Part shown: positions 31,484 to 44,111 of the stretch, in pieces | Position numbering within the stretch: the first letter of the stretch is position 1 | How the letters are laid out: each line of letters starts with the position of its first letter | NCBI GenBank assembly: GCA_948567375.1 | Contig: OX419756.1 | Location: 38,144,333 to 38,208,332 of the forward strand | DNA from: Lunularia cruciata | Lineage: Eukaryota; Streptophyta; Marchantiopsida; Lunulariales; Lunulariaceae | Reading direction: 5' to 3' | DNA: 64,000 bases | The notes under the pieces: model-generated | What the model was told of the DNA's origin: nothing | Databases searched by the model: none | Seen by the model: only the letters and a program-made list of their open reading frames with translations | Position numbers and translations under genes: made by a program

Positions 31484-34400
31484 GGCATCCAAGATTCATA
31501 ACTTACCATCATAGAAAGTGAGTCCTTGGGTAGTGTTTATGCTTTTAGATGATTGAGCTCCTCCAATATATGGGTCATTTTTGTATTAGTAAGCATCCTT
31601 GGCCAGAATTAAGGTTATCTTAACCTTTACCACCAAATTGTTTGCCATAGGCATTTGGGTGAATGCATTTGTAAGTTGCTTCTTGCCTTCCACATATGTG
31701 ATTGTCATTTTGAACCATTGTCTCCACTTTGGCCATCAAATCTATCAACACGATAGATCTTTATGTCTCAAGGTAGACTAGAGGTTTGTGGTTTCTCTCC
31801 ACTACAAATGCCTTCTCACCAAGATAGTGATTCTAATGTTGGTTGTAAGGACAAAGGCCAACTCTTCTCATTTGGTGGTGTGATAGTTGCATTTTGCCAA
31901 TAATAACTTTCAAGAGAAATATTCAATTGGGTGCTATCTGTCACTCCATTTTTGTTGTAGGTCTATTCCTATTGCAATGCTTGATGCATCTATAGCCAAC
32001 TTGATTGGATGTTTTGGGTCATACCATCTCAAGATTGGTGCATGTAGTAATGTGTGTTTCAATTCTAAAAAGTCCAATTATTGTGCAATTCTTCACATCA
32101 CTTCTTTCCTTTGCCAAGTAGTGTCATTAGAGGTTGTTTGACCTTGGAGAAGTCCCTGACAAATCAATGATAGAACCTCATCAATCCCAAGAAACTCTTG
32201 AGTTGGAGTTTGATCTTTTGGAGCACATTATTTTTGAATGATCTCTATTTTATCTGTTAACACTTGGATACCTTGTACACTTACTCCATGCACCAAGTAG
32301 ACTACTTTTGACTTGCCAAACTCACACTTTGAGATTTTAACAAACAACTAATTCTATTACAAAACCTAGAGGACTTCTTGTAGATGTTGCTTGTGTTCCA
32401 TCATTGTCTTGTTGTAGACTAAGATGTCATCAAGGAAAATGATAACAATTTATCCAAGTATGGATAAAATATGTCATTCATCAAACTCATGAAAGTGGTT
32501 GGTATGTTGGTGAGGCCAAACGGCATCACCAGGTACTCAAAGTGACCATACCTTGTTCAAAAGGTAATTTTATGAACGTCTTCTTATGTAATCTTGATTT
32601 GGTTGTAATTGCTTTATAGATCAAGTTTGGTGAAGGGCTTTGTCCCATTGAGTTAATCAAACAGGTCATCCATACAAGATAATGGGTATTTTTTCTTCAT
32701 TTTTTGTTGATTTAGTCCTTGGTAGTCAATGTACATGCATATTGTTTCATCCTTCTTCTTCATAAACAAGACAAGAGCCCATAAGGTGGTATGTTGGGTT
32801 AGATAAACTCTTTCTATAACATATCCTTTATTTAAGCCTTACATTCCTCCAACTCATGAGGTGATAGTCAATATGGGGCCTTACAACAAGGTGTCTTCCT
32901 AAAATATCTCAATTTTATGATCTACTCTCCTTTTTGGTGGTAATCTTGAGGGTAAATCATTCAAAAAGACATCTTGAAACTCATTGATCACATCTTTCAA
33001 TTTCTTAGGAAATTTTCCATTGAGTTATGCACTCTAGATTTCTCTTGTTAGACCCATAAACATCTATTTTTCTCACTAATAGATGTTGTTCTTATGACAT
33101 AAAAAGGCAATCAATGCCTTTGTGATCTTTCTTTGACCAAAGATCTTCCATTGGCTAGTTCTCACTACTTTCTTTCTCTAATTGACCATGGGGTTATAAT
33201 GCTCCATCCACTACATTACTTACGATTATATCATAATGACTTAACCATATCACTTGCTACTCAATTGCTTCTTGATACTCTCTTATAAAGAGTACTACCT
33301 TTTTAAGTAACAACTCAATCCTTTCTGTTTGACTATTATGTAACTCTACTTTGTCATTCTCATCCTTTTCTAGTTCTGTCTCCAACCTTATTGCAATAGA
33401 GTGAGACAAAAAGTTCTTTATTGCTCCAAGGTCTATCAATACTCTCACTTGATTGCCTTCTATGACTCCATTTATAATAATTATTTATGTGTTTATCTCT
33501 CTCCACCTTTGCACACTTTTTCTCTTCCTCCCCCTACTTTTACTCTTCTCCATTGAGCCAATAAGACCATGAGGTACATTTATTGGCAATCTTCATTTTT
33601 CAATGTCATTTCAACATCCTCCTCTTCAATTTGTCTCTCCATGTTGTTCAAAGGTCATTTGTCTGGAGGCCAAGGGCCTCTAAGAAGATGAGCACTATAA
33701 TTGACGACTATGTACCCAACTCAACAATTGTAATAGCATTGTTGTTCTGCTCAAGCCCCTTCTCCTTGTGGGACTACATCTCTCCTTTCTTTGACCCATT
33801 CCCGTTCTCCTTGAAGTGTTCATGCTCCTCAAACCCAAATGTTGCCCAATTCCATAGGAATTGGTCCACCAAAGTGTGGTGTTTTAGCCCGATGGTGTTG
33901 GGTCAAGACTTTCCCTTCACCTCCTCCAAGCACCCCTACTAGGGCTTAGGCAATTGTAGGTAATGGCTTAAAAAACAATGCAAGGATTTTATATCATTAT
34001 CTCTTGGTGAATTCACTTCTTTAACCCCCATTTGAAATTTTCAATAGCTTCTATTGGACTCATATTGGTTATCACAATCTACAAATCAAGAAATACATCC
34101 ATATACTCTTGTATGTTGTTCTTTTACTTCAATTCTTATAGTTGAGTTTGGACCATCTACACAGAATCCATGGATGGGAAATTCTTCAATAACTCTTCTT
34201 GCATTGCCATCCAAGTGATCTTTCTTCTTTTTACCAACATTGATCATTTCCAAGCATCATACTATGTGAGAGTTTTATTGATCAAGTACCCACATGAAAA
34301 CATGCATGTGGAATAATCGGTGATCTTAGTTGTGAATAATTGAAAGTATCAATTCATTCTTAAAATCTAGTTTTCCATTGCTCTTATAGAATGCTATCCC

Positions 34401-34978
34401 TTGTAAGGCTTAATATTGCACATCTTTTTCATCTGTAGTAACAATGTGGCATCATTGTTGATCGAGGTTGATGTTATTTGCATGTATGACTCTCCAAGAA
34501 CCTTTGGTCATTGGTATTGGGTTTTGTGATGGTTCTATTTCTTGCATTGTTTGATGATACCTAAAGGTACATACTTGACTTTGCAATGCTTTCATTGTCA
34601 TCTTGATCTCCCAAAATTCATTTAACATTCCCTACATTCCTTGCATCAGATCTTGCAACTATGGATCCATGATTCTTCCACATGGCAAACGCACAATCAC
34701 TACTTTTTAATTCAATAGAAGATTAATATGATCACTCAAGAGGGAGCATAGACTATTGGAACTACCATTGGGACCTCAAAGGCTATTGCTCATTGATAAT
34801 ATTCCTCACTAAAATTGCGGACTACAAAATTCCTCAACATCACTTTTGGTTTAACCATATAATGGATTTTTACATGAGTGTTGAAAGGGAGAAGATTTGG
34901 TATATTCAAATTCAGTGCATCATAACAAAATATAGATTGTCAAATCCTACACTCTATTGCATATCACCATAGTAGAAT
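31484..34978 (-). mobile_element. Chromovirus copy E (family 2, minus strand), internal part
   Basis: Inverted remnant matching the internal region of copy B: upstream ORF (34978-34740), gag (about 34640-33990), decayed knuckle region, protease (33448-33257, VLIDLGAIKNFLSHSIAIRL), RT (about 33000-32280), RNase H (about 32200-31740) and the RNase H/integrase joint (31740-31484). It is the most decayed of the family 2 copies; the longest open frame is about 120 residues. No LTR of its own remains. Confidence 0.8.
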
Positions 34979-35024
34979 ACATGTGCATATGTTCATAATA
35001 GCAATAGTTTATAAGGATTGAGAG

Positions 35025-36230
35025 AAGATTCATTTCATTAATGTAGAATTCTAAATAGGTCTCTCTCATTATGACAATGAAGACGAGTGGGAAGTTGAGG
35101 GTGTACATTAATTTCAAGAAATCTAATATGTTGACTATTGATTATTATGCTCAACCATTCATCCATAAGATCTTAGATGAGATTGTAGAACATGAATAGA
35201 GTAGTTTTGGAGATGGTTGTAGCGGCTATAACCAAATCAGCATTTCAAAACAAATCATACCAACATTTGACAACCTTCACTACACTTGAAGGTATATTTT
35301 CTTTTTGAGTACTGCTCTTTGGTCTTTGTAATGCTTTAGCAACTTTTCAAAGGTCCATAAACAAGACTTATAAATCATTTTTTGGAAATTTGGTGAGATA
35401 ATTCATTGATCATTTGTATATGGGAGCAAGGATAAATACTTTGATTACCTTGTCAAGGTATTAAGATAATTAGATGGCTAATGTTTCATTAAACCCGTAG
35501 TTGTGAATTTTTGGATACACATAAGGTCTTTTATTGAGACACACAATGTCTAAAGGTGTAGCTATTGATCCAAAGGAGATGAAGAAGATATTAAAGCTAT
35601 AATTTTTTATTAAGTTATCACAATAAAGATGATTTCTATGAGTATTAACTTATTATTGGAGGTGTATCTTCTCCCTCTTGCATAAATTTATACTTCAAAA
35701 TGTTACATGAGAAAATGAGTAGATCATGCACTTGTCTTTGGAGATAAGGTAGGTTTTATTAGCCTTTGAGGAGTTGAAAAATGCTCTTATTACTACACCT
35801 AACTAAAATTGATTGGAAGAAACAATTTATCAATTATAGAGATGTATCCAACATATGGGTACTCTTAGCCAAATAAATGATGAAGAGGATGATCATCCCA
35901 TTGCTTATGCTAAGAGATAGATGGTCCTTACAAAGTATAACTACTCCATAATAAAGAAAAGGATATAAATATATTTAATTAGAATATTATATGTAATTAG
36001 AAATTTTTTATTTAGATTTAATTTGTTCTTTTATAATTGGGTTGCTCTTCTTCTTTAGGAGTGAACTTGAATTTCAAGAAGTTTAGTGTATTATTTGGTG
36101 GGTATACAAGTTTAACATTGTCACCGACTAAAAGATTTTCAAATTATATCTTCAACAAGTCAGGTGCAAAAAGAAGAAGATATTAGGTGCTTGCTTAAAG
36201 TAGGACTACATATTCCTTTACTTTTAATTA
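35025..36230 (+). pseudogene. Ty3/gypsy RT/RNase H fragment, different family
   Basis: Plus-strand RT/RNase H pieces across several frames: KTSGKLRVYINFKKSN, IHKILDEIVEHE, GCSGYNQISISKQI, FIDHLYMG (the catalytic FIDDLCVYG position, second Asp changed to His), DDHPIAYAKR, and later RNase H traces to about 36150. These resemble non-chromovirus lineages (Athila/Tat type) more than families 2 and 3. No LTR is seen. Confidence 0.65.
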
Positions 36231-37340
36231 ATTAAATATAAAATTTAATATAAAATTTTATTAACTTACCACTTTGTAGTTTCCTTTGAGATCACTTTAG
36301 GTAGTGCTTGTTATTTGAAATTATATGATGAATATTAATTATTCTAAGGATAACATTAAGCACTAGGGTTATAATTTAAATAATAAAAAACACTAGTGAA
36401 ACTGAGATGCTCATAACACAAAGAAATTCAAGTTCCTTCAGTATTTATTTGATCAAGATATGCACTAAAAGTAGATTTTTAAAATTCTTCAAACTTATTC
36501 AATATCCATAATTTTTCTTTTGAATATGTAATTTTGATTGAATTAAATATTCTCATTTAAGAGAAATTCTAGTATTAAATTCATACAATAATGTATTATG
36601 TCATTTGTTTTAAATTTTATTTATTTATAAATCTAAAATTTTAATATATGAATGTATAAAGTAGAAATATCAAATAGAATTATTATTTAGATGAATACAA
36701 GAAACAACCAATAAGTTAATTTTATTTTTAATTTATTATTACATATGCATATAAGAGTATTAGATACTTATCATATTTGTTTTGAAGTTTATGAGGGAAA
36801 AATTGCTTTAAATATGGAAAATATTTTAAATTTAATGTGTACACATTCTAAAATTTCACATTATAATTTTTCCACAAGAATAAGACTGCAATATTTCATT
36901 TTTGTTTGATTAAGTTTTACTATAGATATTTCAGAGTTAAATTATTAAATAGATAAATAAATAATACTCTCAACAACAACATGGATGATATAATAAATTT
37001 TCAATTTAAATGATTTAAAAGTGTGTCTACTTATTCATTCTTATATAATAAGGAGTGAGTTAAGTGTATTTTTATTTGTCTATTTTACTCTAGAGTTAAA
37101 AAAATAAATGAATAATATACATTTAAAGTTTGAAAGATGTTGAATTATTTAAAAAATAGTGGTTGGTATCTATAATGATTACAAATCTTTCATACTTCAG
37201 AAAAAAATTATTTATTTCTCATTTTGTCAATCTAATATGGATCTTTATCTCATACACCATTTCAGACCAGGTTTTAAGATAATTAAGCTTAATAGGTACA
37301 CTTCCTCACTCACTCTTCCAATATCTCTTTGTAGGAAGAG
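36231..37340. other. AT-rich intergenic sequence
   Basis: Strongly AT-rich with no reading frame over about 65 codons that looks real, and no repeat I could place. Confidence 0.5.
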
Positions 37341-37351
37341 AAAACAATTGC

Positions 37352-38094
37352 ATTGAATTTTTGGATACTTAATAGGATACATTAGTGAATTTTAAATTAG
37401 ATTATACTAAAATGAAATTTCTTAAGAGAATTTTAAGAGAGTTTAAGACCGATTTTTGGCGGTTAATGTGGTGTTAAGGGATCACCGGATATACATTGGA
37501 AGGCACATCCATCGATATCATAGCTAAACCGACATCGCTTGATGGGGTCTTCCCATCCTTCATTCTTCCTACGCGGTCGCCTTTTTCCATCGTCTGCACC
37601 TGCGAAGCTAAAGTCGTTATATGCTGTGGCACGGTGAGCAGCCTGCATAAACTACATTAACATTGGTTTTTCATGCGCGATGAATTATTATGTCACATGT
37701 AAATAAAACTTACCTGAAACTAGTTTTATTCAATTTGCGAGCAATGATGCGTTAGAAAGCAAATCGAAGAACGAATGGATCCATACCCACGATGGATCCA
37801 CGGATTACTACGAGAATCCAACCCGAGCTAAGAAACATACAAAGTACTATAATTTCATATTGTCGCATTCTAGAGAAAACAATTGCCGTTAGAATTTATA
37901 CATCTCTTAGGTACCAAGTCAATTTAAAGTCCTTTATTCAACATACTAAATCCAAGGTGAAGATCCAATATAATCTAATTTAAAATTCTCCTACAATGTC
38001 CACTCTAATATAAAATTCTCTTTAGAAATTTCATTTTAGTATAATCTAATTTAAAATTCACTAATGTATCCTATTAAGTATCCAAAAATTCAAT
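37352..38094. mobile_element. Terminal-inverted-repeat element carrying a GC-richer passenger
   Basis: Left arm 37352-37435 and right arm 38011-38094 are inverted repeats about 84 bp long with one mismatch seen. The arms may extend a little further outward with a small gap. Between them (about 37445-37800) lies a distinctly more GC-rich stretch. No convincing target duplication was found at these edges, so the superfamily is open (MITE or Pack-type non-autonomous DNA transposon). No transposase is present. Confidence 0.7.
37463..37712 (-). pseudogene. Possible captured gene fragment inside the TIR element
   Basis: On the minus strand an open stretch of about 60 codons (AAHRATAYNDFSFAGADDGK and on to GDPLTPH, stop) is preceded by an acceptor-like TTTATGCAG (near 37646) and, about 65 bp upstream, a donor-like CAGGTAAGT (near 37711). 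A second frame is also open over much of the stretch. The fragment is unlike its AT-rich surroundings. Its source is not recognised. Confidence 0.35.
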
Positions 38095-38244
38095 ATTGTA
38101 TCATTCTCTTTATTTAGCTATTTATATATATATAAAACTAATTGTAACTAACTCAAACCACCAAAATATAACTAGCAACTTATTTGCATTCTTATATATT
38201 CTTATGTATTTAATGTGGAGATTATATTTCTATCAAAGAGGTTG

Positions 38245-38560
38245 TCTTGATAAGATCCACTAAGATCCACCTTGTGTTTTGGTTCAGATTTAGCACATAA
38301 AATGCAATAAGTCAATGCTAGGAAGGCATGTTAACAAACAATGAAGAAGTATAGGTGAAAGATCTTGGACAGATATATAAAATCCACTAAAATTTGTTCT
38401 TTCAAGATCCACTTACAAGGTGTATTCTTTGTGTTTTGATTCAAATTTAGCACATATAATGCAAAAATTTGGCTATAGCAAGGTATAGTAACGTAAAATC
38501 AAGATGTATAAGAAAAAAATCTTGGACATATAAGATACATTAAATTTGTGTTTTCAATTG
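38245..38560. repeat. Two-unit imperfect tandem repeat
   Basis: Units of roughly 150-160 bp (about 38245-38395 and 38396-38560) share AAGATCCACT, TTTGTGTTTTG, TTAGCACATA and ATCTTGGACA blocks in the same order. The units differ by many substitutions. Confidence 0.65.
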
Positions 38561-41500
38561 AATTTCTTGAATTTTTGATATGGGAGATTTTTTTTTATTA
38601 GAAATCAAATTGGAATGAAGGAGGCTAAGGATTATCTGTCTTTTTTACCCATCAATAATCTTTACATTAAAAATTGTCAATTGAAATTAAATCTCATTGG
38701 AAGTAGACACCATCAAAAGTGCACTTAGACAAGTCCTCTTACAATTACTTCAATCCTTTTGTTTCAGCATGAGTATCAAAGTGAGTCACATTTCTTGTGT
38801 AAAGACTAGATATGTATTTGTTTATGGGTGGTTTGGAGTGTGTCAATTCCTAAGTTCTTGTTCCGTTGATTAACTTCAGTTTGGTATTGGGTTTAGATAT
38901 ATTTCTGAATACGCCTTAATCCAAGATGTATATTTCTTGAGGCATTTGTTTATGGTTATGACTTTGATGTCCGGGGAATGAAGTAGATTGAGCATTTTAG
39001 CTATAGATCTCCATTTCAAGCAACTTATAGATTTGTAGTATACGTAGAATCCTAGATCCTCAAGGTCAACCACACCACCTTAAATGAGGGAGCCAATGAT
39101 TTTTGAAGCATACACTATAGATCACAACTTATGCATCTTTACCAACAAAGAGATTGCTAAAACTAAAAACTTCTAGCTTGAACTTGTTGACTGGCCACAA
39201 TGAGCTTTCCGTCTTTCTTCTTGGTAATGTTCACCTTCGGTATATCTCTTGTCAATATATACATATTCTTCATTTCTGGAAATTTGCTGTTTGCTTTTGA
39301 GTGATTGAGTTTTTGTGATCTTTGGCTTCTCAAACTACTTATTGGGCTCTAAGAAGTGTTAAGGGAGATTCTGGAACAATCACCGAACAGGGATCCTTGT
39401 GCTAGTCTAGTACAATGTCCTTATCAACCTTCATTTTCATTGCTTCGACCCGTGTATTGTTGCACTTCATTGCACCCTTACCCCTTTGACGAGGTTTGTT
39501 AGACACCGAGCCTTAACCTTAAAACCTTACTGAATCTTGAAAGGCTTGCCTAACAAGCATCCCCAGGACTCGTTGAAGTTGTACGGGACTGATAACTTTA
39601 ACAAAATTCAATTCAAGTTTAACAAAGCTCGCCAACCTTATTGCTATGCTGACATAGTCTTGACAATGATCGTTTATTTAATTTCATAGGGGTTTTGCAA
39701 TAATGAAAACCAATATATAAGATTCCACTTAGGATTTAATAAGGTTGGGTGAGACAATTGAAAGGGCAAAGTAGATTTACTAAATAGCCTCTAGCAAGAC
39801 TTGTTGAGGTTATTGGGGGTGCAAATCTTTTAGCAAGATACCAATGAAGTTTGGCAAGGCTCTCTGGGCATTCCACCGTGAGGTGTAATAAATAGAAAAC
39901 CGTGGGTGGTTAGCAGCCTCACTTCACTAACTATCATCGGACAGATAGTATACCATACAAGTTGCCCATCAAGTCTCTTGTACGAGGCTCGTGTAAGATG
40001 AGCCAGTGTATCAAACCAAAAACTTGGCTTATGGCCCGACTACCTTGTTCAAGTGAACTTTATGTTGATAATCAATTCTGCCTGTGACAGTCAATAAACT
40101 TATCTATGGCTAGCCAGTTAAAAACCCTAAATTACATCTGCAAGGCTTGTTGAACCTCGCATTGCCGATCCGAGCGAGCTCATTGAGTAACCCTAGTTCT
40201 TAATACTTAACACTAAACTTTAATCAAGCACGTCTACTGTGAACATACCTAGAACTGTGCAACAAACCTAGAACTCTGCTTATCGTATCCTCCCGCTGAA
40301 AAGAATCCTACAATTTTTGTCTGTTCCTTGCTGTTGTCGGCAACCCCGCTAGCTATTCCTATTAGCTAACAAGTGTCACAAAGTCAAAAGCCTTTGGTTA
40401 GCATTTTAATGTCTTGACTCGTATATTTTACAAGAATGATCAAGATAACTTCAAGTATGTTTGTCACGCAATCGTAATCTATTTTCATGGATTTCTTAAA
40501 TATAAGATCTATGTAAATGTAATAAATTACAGTGTGAAGATAATCTGATTCTTTTTTACAGGTAAAACACATATATAAATATAATTCAGATACCAAAAGG
40601 AATCTACTAAAACAATCTTTGATTTAGAGTTATTTTGAGGATAGAGGAAAAATCTATACAACTTTGTTATGTTTGGATAGAGAACCTATAAAATGGTTTT
40701 TAAAACGTAGATATTGTAAAGATTTAATGTAGATGTAGTAACACGATAACTCTCATTCAACAAAACGAAACGTGATTTATAAAAGCTCTTTTAAAATATT
40801 GATGTGAATTTGGTTAATTGATGAATTAACGATTATAACATTTTTCATTCATTGTAATAATTATTATATCAATGGAGATTTAAATATAGAAATAAAGAAC
40901 GTCTATTCACCTTACCTTTTGCAAAATTAATCTTCAAAAGTAAATTCAGTTAAGTTATTTCTGCCCATTGCTAATCAACCTCAGTTATTACAATTTATTG
41001 CAATTTTCCGAGAAGGGATACTGCCTCAGTTATTGCAATTTATTTAATTCAGCTCATTGCTAACCAATACTTATCTTTTACTTTATCTTCTTTATGCTTA
41101 TCTTTTACTTTATGGCATGGTATTTAAGCTCTTAATATCTTCTTACTTAACCAAGCGGTGTTCTTGTTTTCTCCAAGTTTTAATATTATCCTTTTTATGC
41201 GCGAAATGTTGACGTGTTTAGACGACACCTGCGTATAATTGGAAAACTGTATCCTCTACCTGCGGAAGTAGTCGCTCTATTACCCATAGTAATTCAGAAA
41301 GGTGAATATTATAATGGAACTCGAAAGTTAGTCCGTTTCATTGTTGAGTTACGAAGACGAAGAGTCAGTTACCCGACTAAAATGATCCTTGCAAGAAGAT
41401 GCACACTGGTGGCGACGTGTGTAAAACTGAAAGACAAATCCACCGTCGAAGGCCCTAGGACTCGGGCGAGATTGATGGCAAGGGATGGGCTTAGGTTGAT

Positions 41501-44090
41501 ATGACCCAGAGGGAAGAAGCACGGCCCTCGTCACCACTCGTAGGAGGCGGTGTGGAATAGGTGAAAAGAATACAGGTGCAATGAAAATTTGAGGGGGAAA
41601 AAGCTGTGGGAGTGAGCATACGGGGTTTGTTCAACCATTACTACGTTCGTCTTGTTAATTAGCTTGGGACGAAGAGAGGAAGGGAAGATAGATAGAACGC
41701 GACACACATAGGATAACAAGAAGGATATGAAGGTGGATAGACAGTAGAGTTCATCCCTTCGCAGCCATCCACTGAATCCTCTCACACGCGCGGGCTTGGT
41801 GGATGGAAGATTGTGGATGGATGGAATATTCATGAGGCGTTGGACTGAATACAAACATTGTGAGACCAGGTGGTGGAAAATTGTGTGAAGGTTTGCGGCC
41901 GACCTGACCTACAGGATCTCAAGGAGGGTGGATTTCCTGTTGCATGTTCGATCGTTCTCTGACTATCCTGGTTCTGGTACCTTGCCCACAGCATGGGAAT
42001 GGTGTTCGAGGGTTGGAGATCATTCGAAATTCCTAGTATCAATTTGAAAATGCTCACTGCTTTCATCTGTCGGCCGCTCAGCTAAGACGCCCGGCCAGTG
42101 CTGTAAGGTACCTTACACAAGTGTTGACTACTGGAGAGTCGGCACCACCGTAGGAGGGAGACAGACGAGAAGGGAAATGCGTGGTTGTGTGAGAACCTTG
42201 ACCTAAGGAACGAGAATCGTGAATGGTTTCTGCCATTTTTCAAGTGGGGCCTCCATGAGCGCGATCGGTGCATTTACATCGGGAGTAGGCTTTCATCTGC
42301 TGATCATGACTTCAAGCGAGGGTTTGAATTAGCCACCGGGAAGGCTGGACAATTATTCAAGCTTAGCGAAAACCAGGATAATTAATTAATTCGGAGTAGC
42401 CTGCAGCAATTCCCTGGCAGCGATTGGAACGGTTGCTTCAGCTTGTACCAAAGCTTTTGTTGGAGGGGTACACGCGCTCCATCACGTCTTACGCAAGTGA
42501 TTAGGAGGAGGGTTTGTTCCACCGTGTTCGCCCTTCATCATTTTCCAGGTTTCAGGCTTCGGGGCTTTGTGGTATGTGATGATTATATGACTTGTGATGA
42601 TGTTTTTTGAAATTTTTTTTTGTTTGGATATCAAGGTTCTATATTGTCATATTATTCGTAATGGCAGTACTGCATACCGCATTTTCGAGCACTGCCTGGA
42701 TTTGAGTTAGAAGATGGAAGGGTCTGGCAGGAAAGTTAAGCATGATCTCAATCTCTTTTCAGAAGGGTTCGGCACCCGCTGAATTTTAGACGAGTGATTC
42801 CGTGGTGCAAACCTCATTGATATGGAACTCCAGAACCTCGCAATGTTCTCTTTGCTTTGAACTGCTTTTAGTTTTCTTCTCATGCCTGTCATCAACCTTC
42901 CCAATCTTCTTCCTTGAATTTTTCACCCTCTCGTTTATCAGGGCAAGCTGTGGTGACTTCAACCCTTTCAATAGCAATCTTTGAGTGTACCTGATATTAC
43001 TGAGGTTTTCATGGATACACCGGCGTGAATATCCTGATACTGCTGTGGACCTTCACAATTCATAGCAAAACTTTTCTGCAACTTTAGCTTCGCGTCCTCC
43101 ACACTGCATACTATTTCCAAAACCTAGCAATTTGGAAAGCTACATTATTGTCTCTTTTGAGAACTTAGGGAATGGATCCTTGCTCCGCTTCTTTCCTCAT
43201 CAATCTGCTGAAACAGCTTGTATGCTCTATAAACCCCATCGCCCCCACCCCGCCCCAATGTGTCACGGCAACAAAAGCGGACGAAAAACTCGTGCATGCC
43301 CTCCAGCGAGTTGGAAGGCAGCAGTTTCTCCGCTTTTGCAATCTATGTGCCTTCCGTTTAAGTTGTGCATGTTAGATTTTAGGCGGCAATAGTGTCAGTA
43401 CATGAAAGTATTATACATACATACATCTTGTGCATACTACTCCTAAGTGCTTAAGTACTCGATGATGGATCGTTATGCCTTTTCCTTTCAAGCCATGTGA
43501 AGCAATCAGCTTTATAGTCTTTGAATTTTTGTGCGGGTTCTAAGTGGGTCATTCATAATTTGTAAGGTTTCCTAGCGCCACTTCAGTTCTGGTCTTGCCG
43601 CTTGCTTATATGAATGTATCTCGTACTCGCAGGCGTATCAGCATCGTCCGTGGACCGGCTGTGGAGACGGACTATCTGATCAAACACTCCCTTCAAATTC
43701 TATCGCACGACACGCGAGTCCTCTTATTTCAGCCAAGACACTCCCAAACCTTTTAGTTGCCCGTCTAACCTCTGTGTGAACTTCCGAGGTTCCTGTCTAT
43801 GCCAGTCTCTTCTTTGAGCACGCCAATTAGGAACCTTATATCACCCAGATTCCTTCTAGACTTTTCTGCTTTGGTGCCTTCTGCCTTCTGCTTGGGTTCA
43901 AAAATCTATTTTTCTCCTTGTTACGCCACTGCAGTATAGTTAGTCTCTGAGTCACTCCTATATGCCTGCAAAAGCTCAGAGCATTAATCGTGACAAAAGG
44001 TTCCGACTTTCTAGGCTGGCTTTGCTAGCTGTAGGTGCGCTTCAGTCTAGCGGATACCACCCTTGGTTTTGAAACTGCACCTTTTGTTTC
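38561..44090. other. Intergenic region upstream of the SKIP14-like gene
   Basis: No gene or element is recognised between 38561 and about 41100. From about 41150 the base composition rises and the sequence looks like promoter or 5' UTR territory, but no start site can be fixed. An acceptor-like pyrimidine tract with TCGTCCACAG ends at 44100, just before the start codon, so a 5' UTR intron probably lies in this region. Confidence 0.4.
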
Positions 44091-44111
44091 TCGTCCACAG
44101 AGCTTGGAGTT

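Noticed and set aside
41214-41504. 96-codon plus-strand ORF upstream of the SKIP14-like gene
   Set aside because: No recognisable motif, overlapping frames on the other strand and no splice context; a chance frame is more likely.
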